A program made the translations under genes and the position numbers. The notes beneath the pieces are model-generated. The model was not told where the DNA came from, ran no database searches, and worked only from the letters and a program-made list of their open reading frames with translations. From assembly GCA_017459225.1 (NCBI GenBank), contig JAFUDL010000044.1, positions 1 to 9,139 of the forward strand: DNA of 9,139 nucleotides, written 5' to 3'. The DNA comes from Kiritimatiellia bacterium (GTDB lineage: Bacteria; Verrucomicrobiota; Kiritimatiellia; RFP12; UBA1067). How positions within the stretch are numbered: the stretch's first letter is position 1; the number at the start of each line of letters is the position of its first letter. Shown here piece after piece: positions 1 to 5,082 of the stretch.

Positions 1-1734
1 GAGCGGCGTGATGCCGTCGTAGTCGTCGGAGCCGCTACTCGTGCCGGCGGCCTTCAGGCTGTTCTCGGTGTCCTCATAGTAGGAACCCGTGACGAGACCG
101 GAACTGGCTTGGCCGACGAACCCGCCGCGATAGTGCCCACCATCGCTCGAGACGTAGCTGTAGCACCAGGAGGTGTCGATTCGGGCCGCCTTCGACACGC
201 CGCCCGCGAAGCCGCCTACATTGTCGCCACCATTGCCGCCGTAGCCGTCGCTGCTATCCACTGACGATTGGGCGCTCGAGTCCGCGATGAAGCCGCCGCC
301 GTGGTTGCCGACGAAGCCGCCCGTGTACGACTTGCCGGACTCGTTCGCCACATAACTTTCCACGCAGCAGCGGAGAATGACAGGCGAATCTGCGGTGTAA
401 CCGACGAAGCCGCCCGCATTGACGCTGTTCGTGTTCACGACTTCTCCGACGAACCAGCCGCCGTCCACCAGCGCCTTGGAGTCGATCTTGCCGGCGAGAC
501 CGCAAACGCCGACGTCCTCCAATCCGGAGTCGGCCGGACCGCCGGTGACATAACCCTCCTCCACGTGCACGCCGCTCACGCGGCCGCCGTTGATCTTGCC
601 GAAGAGTCCCGCATACTTGTCCGTGGTGTCAATGTAGAAGTTGCTGATCTTGTGGTTCTGTCCGTAGAACTCGCCTTTGAATGGGTTTCTGTAGTTGCCG
701 AGGGGCCCGATGGTCTCACCGTCGAAGTCGATGTCCGCCGTCAGCACATAGCTGCCCGAGAGGTTGTTCGTGACGGCGAGCAGTTCCTCTTGGGTCGAAA
801 TCGGAATCATCGCGCTGGACTTGGCGCGCTTCGGCGCTTCCGGCCAGCCATCGGAGAGTGCCTTGATTTGCGCCTGCGTGAGCCTGCTGCCCGTGATGGC
901 AGGGTTGCTCCCGCAGAACGGGCGTGGCCCGTTGGCGTAGGCCGAAACTGCGCAGTTGACATTCGTTCCCCTCACGTGGTGGCCGATGAACGAGCCAATG
1001 TCGCCGCCCGTGCCCCACACGGCGCCGGAGCACCAGCAGTCGCTGATCGTCGCGTCATCGTGGGCGAGCCGCCCGACGAAGCCGCCGTAGTAGCTGGCGG
1101 CGGAGCGCACGTCGCCGCGCGCCACGCAGTTGGAGATCACGGCCGGCGCATAGACGTAGCCAATGAAGCCGCCCGCCATGCCGGACCCGCTGACGAAGCC
1201 GTCCGCACGGCAGTCGACGATTCTATTGATCGCGCTGCCGCCGGCACATGCCCCGATCAGACCGCCGGCGTAGGAGTTGGTCGCCGCGACCTCGACCGTC
1301 GCGATGCAGTTGCTGATGACCGTTCCGCCCGTGATGCATCCGACGAGACCGCCAACGTACTGCTTGCCCGCGACCATTCCCGAGACGGAGACACACTCGA
1401 TCGTCGCATTGCTCACGCAGCCGAAGAGTCCGCGATAGTCACTGCCCGACAGGCTGTTCGTGCAGAAGAGGTTGCGGATGGCGTGGTTGTTGCCGCGGAG
1501 TGTGCCGGTGAAGGGTGCCGAATTGTTGCCGATGGGCGTCCAGTCCGCGCCGCCAAGGTCGATGTCCGCGCCGAGCGCGTAGGAGCCGGATGGGGCGTCC
1601 GTCATGGCGGCGAGCTGCTCGCGGGTGGTGATGACGATTGCGTCTGACTCGCCGTGTGGCGTATCCGCGAGGACGGTTGTGGCCACGATGATAGTTAGAA
1701 TTGTTGATACGGACACGAAATAGTTGGTTTTCAT
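1..1734 (-). CDS. Secreted GLUG-repeat (beta-helix type) surface protein, C-terminus off the window
   Basis: An uninterrupted frame runs from the ATG at 1734 to the left edge (578 codons, no stop), so the C-terminus is missing. Residues 1-23 look like a Sec signal peptide: MKTNYF, a hydrophobic run, then VLA before DTP. Two similar blocks follow. Each starts with a module of the form 'T-EQL ... ADID ... PIG/PLG ... PF-G ... G-NH-I-N' (about residues 37-105 and 314-379) and continues with glycine-rich repeats ending in GGFVG, GGLVG or similar, often with a Cys-x3-G/S-x-V strand between them. This is the layout of GLUG-motif proteins, which are generally extracellular and predicted to form parallel beta-helices. 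Many Cys and Trp residues and little Lys are visible. The gene has its own promoter and a GAAGGG ribosome site 6 nt before the ATG, so it is probably separate from the upstream biosynthetic genes. The ligand or role (adhesion, glycan binding) cannot be read from the sequence. Any anchor would lie beyond the edge. Confidence 0.85.
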   Translation of the reverse strand, partial: MKTNYFVSVSTILTIIVATTVLADTPHGESDAIVITTREQLAAMTDAPSGSYALGADIDLGGADWTPIGNNSAPFTGTLRGNNHAIRNLFCTNSLSGSDYRGLFGCVSNATIECVSVSGMVAGKQYVGGLVGCITGGTVISNCIATVEVAATNSYAGGLIGACAGGSAINRIVDCRADGFVSGSGMAGGFIGYVYAPAVISNCVARGDVRSAASYYGGFVGRLAHDDATISDCWCSGAVWGTGGDIGSFIGHHVRGTNVNCAVSAYANGPRPFCGSNPAITGSRLTQAQIKALSDGWPEAPKRAKSSAMIPISTQEELLAVTNNLSGSYVLTADIDFDGETIGPLGNYRNPFKGEFYGQNHKISNFYIDTTDKYAGLFGKINGGRVSGVHVEEGYVTGGPADSGLEDVGVCGLAGKIDSKALVDGGWFVGEVVNTNSVNAGGFVGYTADSPVILRCCVESYVANESGKSYTGGFVGNHGGGFIADSSAQSSVDSSDGYGGNGGDNVGGFAGGVSKAARIDTSWCYSYVSSDGGHYRGGFVGQASSGLVTGSYYEDTENSLKAAGTSSGSDDYDGITPL

Positions 1735-1740
1735 GGTGAA

Positions 1741-1746
1741 CCCTTC
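1741..1746 (-). promoter_or_regulatory. Ribosome binding site of the GLUG-repeat gene
   Basis: GAAGGG on the minus strand lies 6 nt upstream of the ATG at 1734, a normal Shine-Dalgarno spacing. It supports this ATG as the start. Confidence 0.65.
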
Positions 1747-1753
1747 GCAAAAA

Positions 1754-1783
1754 ATTATACCACGATTCGCTCACAGAAGTCAA
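1754..1783 (-). promoter_or_regulatory. Sigma70-like promoter of the GLUG-repeat gene
   Basis: On the minus strand a TTGACT box (1778-1783) and a perfect TATAAT box (1754-1759) are separated by 18 bp. The -10 box is followed by a T-run and lies about 20 bp upstream of the start codon, so the 5' leader would be very short. The match is close to the housekeeping-sigma consensus. It lies in the 130 bp gap after pyrG, the only such gap in the window. No operator palindrome and no convincing pyrG terminator are visible in that gap. Confidence 0.75.
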
Positions 1784-1864
1784 CGCGCTTTCATAGTTGG
1801 CGGATTGCATGCAAAAGTGAACGGGTGAAATTTTCGTTGGAGGGCTTGATGATGGATTCGCTTG

Positions 1865-3607
1865 TCAGCGGTGCGAACGAGAACGGTTCAAGGCTGCGGA
1901 CACAAGGCCGACGAAAAGCGGATGCGGCGCAGTTGGACGCGACTTGAACTCGGGATGGAACTGGCAGGCGATGAAGTATGGATGCTTCGCCTGCGGGAGC
2001 TCCACAATTTCGGCGAGCTTGCCGTCGGGGGAGATTCCGCTCACTTTCAGTCCCGACTCCTCCAATCGTTTCCGCACCTCGCTCTCGTACGCAAGCTCGT
2101 AACGGTGGCGATGCCGCTCTGAAATCGATATCATTCCATCTTTGCTTAACCACGAAATACACGAAAGTTTCGTCTCGGTTTTCGTGTGTTTCGTCGTTCC
2201 ATATAGCTTAGAGGCGAGAGACCCATTATTCAACACGCACGGATACGCGCCGAGGCGCATTGTGCCGCCTTTCTGCGTGATGCCGCGCTGTTCCTCCATG
2301 AGGTCGATCACGGGGTGCGTGGTGTTTTCGTCGAACTCGGTGGAGTTGGCATCGGCCCACCCAAGCACGTCGCGTGCGTATTCGATCACGGTGCACTGCA
2401 TCCCAAGGCAGATGCCGAGGAAGGGAATCTTGTGTTCGCGCGCGTACTTGATCGCCGCGATCTTTCCATTCACACCGCGCGACCCGAAACCGCCCGGCAC
2501 AAGAATTCCATCTGCTTTTTTTATTTCACACAGAGACGCAGAGGCACAGAGAGCTTTTTTATCTCCGTGTCTCCGTGTCTCGGTGTGAGCATCAACCAGA
2601 TCCTCAGCTTCGATGGGAACGACTTCCACTTTGCAGTCCTTTGCCATTCCGGCATGTTGCAGTGCTTCGTGGATAGACTTGTATGCGTCGCGGATGGCGA
2701 TGTACTTGCCCACGAGCGCGATGCGGCAGCGCTTCTTCGGCTGCGTGGCCTTTTTGACAAGGGTGTCCCATACCGTGTGCTTGACAGGCCAGATGTCGAG
2801 ATGCAGCTGACGAAGCACCTGCTCGTCCAGACCCTGCTTCCGCAGTTCGCGCGGAACGGCATAGACGGAGTCCGTCACGTCCTGCTCTTCGATCACGCAT
2901 TCTCGCCTGACGTTACAGAAGAGGGCGAGCTTCTGCTTATGCTCCTCGGGAATCGGCATTTCCGTGCGGCATACGAGGATGTCGGGGATGATGCCGATGT
3001 TGCGGAGCATGCCCACGGAATGCTGGGACGGCTTTGTCTTAAGCTCTCCTGCGGCCTTGAGATACGGAACGAGCGTGAGATGCACGAAGCAGGTGTTGTC
3101 GATGCCCTCCTCGAAGCGGAACTGGCGCGCCGCCTCCAGGAAGGGGAGCGACTCGATGTCGCCAGAGACGCCGCCGATTTCGCATAGGACGATGTCGCAG
3201 TCATGCTCGCCGGCGCTTCTGATCGCCGTCTTGATCTCGTCTGTGATGTGCGGCACCACCTGCACCGTGCCGCCGAGGTATCCGCCGGCTCGTTCGCGCG
3301 CGAGGACCGTTGAATAGATACGGCCCGAGGTGTAGTTGCTCGCCTTGGTGCAGGTGACGCCCGCAAAGCGTTCGTAGTGGCCAAGGTCGAGATCCGTCTC
3401 TGCACCGTCGTCCGTCACGAACACCTCTCCGTGCTGGTACGGGGACATCGTGCCGGGATCGACGTTGAGGTAAGGGTCCAGCTTCTGCATGAACACCTTG
3501 TACCCGCGGGACTTGAGAAGAAGCGCTAGCGACGCGCTTGTGATTCCCTTGCCGAGGGAACTCACCACGCCGCCTGTGATGAACACGTATTTGACTTGCT
3601 TTTTCAT
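1865..3607 (-). CDS. pyrG: CTP synthase with two in-frame repeat insertions
   Basis: CTP synthase converts UTP to CTP using ATP and glutamine, the last step of pyrimidine nucleotide synthesis. The N-terminal synthetase domain (about 1-270) starts MKKQVKYVFITGGVVSSLGKG with the P-loop-like GG-VSSLGKG, then KLDPYLNVDPGTMSP and CEIGG-SGDIES. The class I glutamine amidotransferase domain carries PGGFG-RG (371-378), the nucleophile Cys400 in GICLGMQ and the His551-Pro-Glu553 partner motif. At 580 aa it is about 40-50 residues longer than the usual 530-545. The excess matches two insertions in the amidotransferase half: residues about 341-364 (just before DGILVPGG) and about 471-490 (between KLYG and ISERHRHRYE). 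Both are encoded by inverted-repeat elements and keep the frame. No clear Shine-Dalgarno precedes the ATG at 3607; a hairpin-forming element sits about 20 bp upstream. The gene lies 54 bp after carA, so co-transcription is likely. Activity is inferred from intact motifs. Confidence 0.97.
   Translation of the reverse strand: MKKQVKYVFITGGVVSSLGKGITSASLALLLKSRGYKVFMQKLDPYLNVDPGTMSPYQHGEVFVTDDGAETDLDLGHYERFAGVTCTKASNYTSGRIYSTVLARERAGGYLGGTVQVVPHITDEIKTAIRSAGEHDCDIVLCEIGGVSGDIESLPFLEAARQFRFEEGIDNTCFVHLTLVPYLKAAGELKTKPSQHSVGMLRNIGIIPDILVCRTEMPIPEEHKQKLALFCNVRRECVIEEQDVTDSVYAVPRELRKQGLDEQVLRQLHLDIWPVKHTVWDTLVKKATQPKKRCRIALVGKYIAIRDAYKSIHEALQHAGMAKDCKVEVVPIEAEDLVDAHTETRRHGDKKALCASASLCEIKKADGILVPGGFGSRGVNGKIAAIKYAREHKIPFLGICLGMQCTVIEYARDVLGWADANSTEFDENTTHPVIDLMEEQRGITQKGGTMRLGAYPCVLNNGSLASKLYGTTKHTKTETKLSCISWLSKDGMISISERHRHRYELAYESEVRKRLEESGLKVSGISPDGKLAEIVELPQAKHPYFIACQFHPEFKSRPTAPHPLFVGLVSAALNRSRSHR
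2148..2198. repeat. Inverted-repeat element inside pyrG (CACGAAA family)
   Basis: Arms 2148-2167 and 2179-2198 are inverted copies matching at 17 of 20 positions, around an 11 bp loop. Each arm holds two degenerate CACGAA units about 9 bp apart. It is read in frame as a Lys/Thr-rich peptide (TTKHTKTETK) followed by a hydrophobic stretch (LSCISWL), between the conserved KLYG and ISERHRHR segments of CTP synthase, where family members have only a short loop. No other copy of this family was seen in the window. Confidence 0.75.
2526..2588. repeat. Inverted-repeat element inside pyrG (CACAGAG family, copy 1)
   Basis: Arms 2526-2552 and 2562-2588 are 27 bp inverted repeats matching at 22 positions, with a 9 bp T-rich loop. 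The right arm is three tandem 8-mers (TCTCCGTG, TCTCCGTG, TCTCGGTG). In the pyrG frame it encodes HTETRRHGDKK then ALCASASLCE with no stop. Another minus-strand frame hits TAA inside the element, so the frame used is an open one. Related copies lie at 3627-3699 and 6732-6848. Confidence 0.85.
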
Positions 3608-3626
3608 AGACAGAGAGTTTGTTGCA

Positions 3627-3699
3627 TCTCACGCGGAGGCGCGGATAGCGCAGAGGATCTGTCAGATTTTTCTCTGCGTCTCTGCGTCACTGTGTGAGA
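3627..3699. repeat. Inverted-repeat element over the carA stop and pyrG leader (CACAGAG family, copy 2)
   Basis: Left arm 3627-3657 and right arm 3671-3699 are imperfect inverted copies (both begin TCTCAC when read inward; the alignment needs small gaps). The right arm is built from 8-mers (TCTCTGCG twice, then TCACTGTG). It encodes the last residues of CarA (SHSDAETQRKI), the carA TGA falls in the loop side, and the other arm lies about 20 bp upstream of the pyrG ATG. In the transcript it would form a hairpin just before pyrG, which could act on pyrG translation or on termination. That is inference. Confidence 0.8.
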
Positions 3700-5017
3700 C
3701 AAGATTTTTGAATTGGTTGAAGAGGTAGTTCGAGTCGTGCGGGCCTGGACAGGCCTCGGGATGGTACTGCACCGAGAACGCGGGAAGCGTCTTGTGCCGT
3801 ACGCCTTCGATCGACCCGTCGTTGAGATTCACGTGAGTCACTTCCAGGCAGTCGGGAACTGACTCTGGCACAACCGCGAAGTTGTGGTTCTGGCTCGTGA
3901 TTTCCACCTTGCCCGTCGCGAGATTCTTCACGGGATGGTTGCAGCCGTGGTGTCCGAACCTGAGCCGCGCCGTCTTCGCGCCGCACGCGAGCGAGAGCAG
4001 CTGGTGGCCAAGGCAGATGCCCATGATGGGGATTGGTTTGGTGGTTTGGTTGTTTGGTTGTTGGGTGGTTGAACTACCGCACGACTGCACCACCGTACCA
4101 CCGCACTGTTGTTGGATGGTTGAAATATTGAGCAATTTCCGTATGTTGTCTATGGCGTAGGTGACCGCTGCGGGATCGGCGGGGCCGTTGGAGAGGAATA
4201 TGCCGTCTGGATTGAGCGCGAGAACTTCCTCTGCTGGCGTCTTTGCGGGCACTACCGTTACGCGCGCCCAGGATGCGAGCGAGCGCAGGATGTTGGATTT
4301 CACGCCGAAGTCGTAGCAGACGATGTGGAATGTTGCCATTGTGGAAATGTTGCCAGTTCCATTGTTGCCAATTTCCAATGAGTGTGCGGAGCCATTGGAA
4401 CTGGGAATTGGATTTGGCAACACTCTCACATTGGCAACATTAAACTCATACGGCTCTTTGCACGTTACCTTGGCGGCGTAATCCTGCCCATCGAGGCCCT
4501 CCCACGCGCGGGCGTGCGCGATTGCCTCTTCCTCGGTAGGGTCGCGCGTCCCGCGCGACCGCGGGCACGCGGGACGCGTGCCCCTACCAACGCAGAGATA
4601 CGCCTTGCGATTCCCGTGTTCGCGGATGTGGATGGTGAGCGCGCGAGTGTCGACGCCGTAGATGCCAGGCACGCCATTCTCGGCGAGATATTCGTCGAGA
4701 CTCTTTTCGCTGCGCCAGTTGCTTGGCGTGGCGAGGTCGCCGATCACTAGGCCCGACAGAAAAAGAGCGCGGCTCTCTGTGTCCGCGCTGTTGATTCCGT
4801 AGTTGCCGACTTCGGCGGTGGTGAGGGTGACGAACTGTCCGGCGTATGAAGGATCGGTGAGAATCTCCTGATAGCCGCTCATGCCGGTGTTGAACACTAC
4901 CTCGCCGAGCGCGTCCTTCTTCGCGCCGAACGCGACGCCGTGGAACACTGTTCCGTCGTCAAGCGCAAGGAACGCCTTCCGCTCGCGCTCTGCCTTCCAT
5001 TTCTCTTCATTGTTCAT
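3662..5017 (-). CDS. carA: Carbamoyl-phosphate synthase small (glutaminase) subunit with in-frame repeat insertions
   Basis: CarA hydrolyses glutamine and passes ammonia to CarB to make carbamoyl phosphate for pyrimidines and arginine. The N-terminal CPSase domain shows FLALDDGTVF-G, EVVFNTGMSGYQEILTDPSY and GNYG-N. The class I amidotransferase domain shows YDFGVKSNILR (235-245), DGIFLSNGPADP (271-282), nucleophile Cys335 in GICLGHQLL, FGHHG-NHPV, and His419-Pro-Glu421 in QYHPEACPGPHD. At 451 aa it is some 70-80 residues longer than the usual 360-385. Three internal elements account for it (about residues 144-161, 193-229 and 298-327), and a fourth supplies the C-terminal tail and stop. All stay in frame and miss the catalytic motifs. 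The start ATG has AAGGA 9 nt upstream. It lies 65 bp after purF and 54 bp before pyrG. No carB follows, so the large subunit must be encoded elsewhere. Confidence 0.96.
   Translation of the reverse strand: MNNEEKWKAERERKAFLALDDGTVFHGVAFGAKKDALGEVVFNTGMSGYQEILTDPSYAGQFVTLTTAEVGNYGINSADTESRALFLSGLVIGDLATPSNWRSEKSLDEYLAENGVPGIYGVDTRALTIHIREHGNRKAYLCVGRGTRPACPRSRGTRDPTEEEAIAHARAWEGLDGQDYAAKVTCKEPYEFNVANVRVLPNPIPSSNGSAHSLEIGNNGTGNISTMATFHIVCYDFGVKSNILRSLASWARVTVVPAKTPAEEVLALNPDGIFLSNGPADPAAVTYAIDNIRKLLNISTIQQQCGGTVVQSCGSSTTQQPNNQTTKPIPIMGICLGHQLLSLACGAKTARLRFGHHGCNHPVKNLATGKVEITSQNHNFAVVPESVPDCLEVTHVNLNDGSIEGVRHKTLPAFSVQYHPEACPGPHDSNYLFNQFKNLVSHSDAETQRKI
4035..4124. repeat. Composite, possibly nested repeat element inside carA (AACCA and GTGCGGTG units)
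   Basis: The outer part on the plus strand is a run of 8-mers (GGTTTGGT, GGTTTGGT, TGTTTGGT, TGTTGGGT) at 4035-4066, and a related GTTGTTGGATGGTTG stretch lies near 4108-4122. Between them, 4073-4107, is a different 8 bp series (minus strand GTGCGGTG, GTACGGTG, GTGCAGTC, GTGCGGTA). In frame it gives a Gln/Thr/Asn-rich linker (STIQQQCGGTVV, then STTQQPNNQTT) between RKLLN and the conserved PIPIMGICLG. The outer units match the repeat filling the glnA-purF gap. Confidence 0.75.
4329..4441. repeat. Inverted-repeat element inside carA (TTGGCAAC family)
   Basis: The ends are a perfect 10 bp inverted repeat (AATGTTGCCA at 4329-4338, TGGCAACATT at 4432-4441). A perfect 8 bp inverted pair closes the centre (TTCCAATG at 4373-4380, CATTGGAA at 4393-4400). 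TGTTGCCA-type motifs recur every 15-17 bp in the left half. It encodes about residues 193-229 of CarA, replacing the linker between the N-terminal and amidotransferase domains just before FHIVCYDFG. Confidence 0.75.
4535..4588. repeat. 54 bp inverted-repeat element inside carA (GGTAGGG...CCCTACC)
   Basis: Arms 4535-4555 and 4568-4588 are 21 bp inverted repeats matching at 19 positions, with a 12 bp centre containing CCGCGG. The length is exactly 18 codons and the ends fall on codon boundaries, giving residues 144-161 (GRGTRPACPRSRGTRDPT) between YLCV and EEEAIAHAR, where other CarA proteins have a short loop. It is very GC-rich compared with its flanks. Confidence 0.85.
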
Positions 5018-5026
5018 TGCTTTAAT

Positions 5027-5031
5027 TCCTT
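5027..5031 (-). promoter_or_regulatory. Ribosome binding site of carA
   Basis: AAGGA on the minus strand lies 9 nt upstream of the carA ATG at 5017 and supports that start. It is the only clear Shine-Dalgarno among the purF, carA and pyrG starts. Confidence 0.6.
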
Positions 5032-5047
5032 GCTATTATCCTATTCT

Positions 5048-5077
5048 CTAATCACTAGGCACTACGCAATAGTCACT
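5048..5077. repeat. Possible degenerate repeat element in the purF-carA gap (CACTA units)
   Basis: The stretch CTAATCAC TAGGCACT ACGCAATA GTCACT has a loose 8 bp spacing of CACT-like units, reminiscent of the clearer elements nearby. It occupies about half of the 65 bp gap. No clear second arm is visible. Confidence 0.35.
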
Positions 5078-5082
5078 GTACC

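Noticed and set aside
268..1647. Plus-strand open frame of 459 codons
   Set aside because: It is antisense to the GLUG-repeat gene. Its Ala/Arg/Val/Asp-rich translation is what a GC-rich repetitive gene gives on the opposite strand, it has no recognisable domain, and the minus frame has a promoter, ribosome site, signal peptide and family motifs.
1735..1864. Rho-independent terminator after pyrG
   Set aside because: No GC-rich stem followed by a T-run is visible on the minus strand; the only T-run follows the -10 box of the next promoter.
2315..3187. Plus-strand open frame of 290 codons opposite pyrG
   Set aside because: It lies wholly antisense to conserved CTP synthase sequence and shows no domain of its own.
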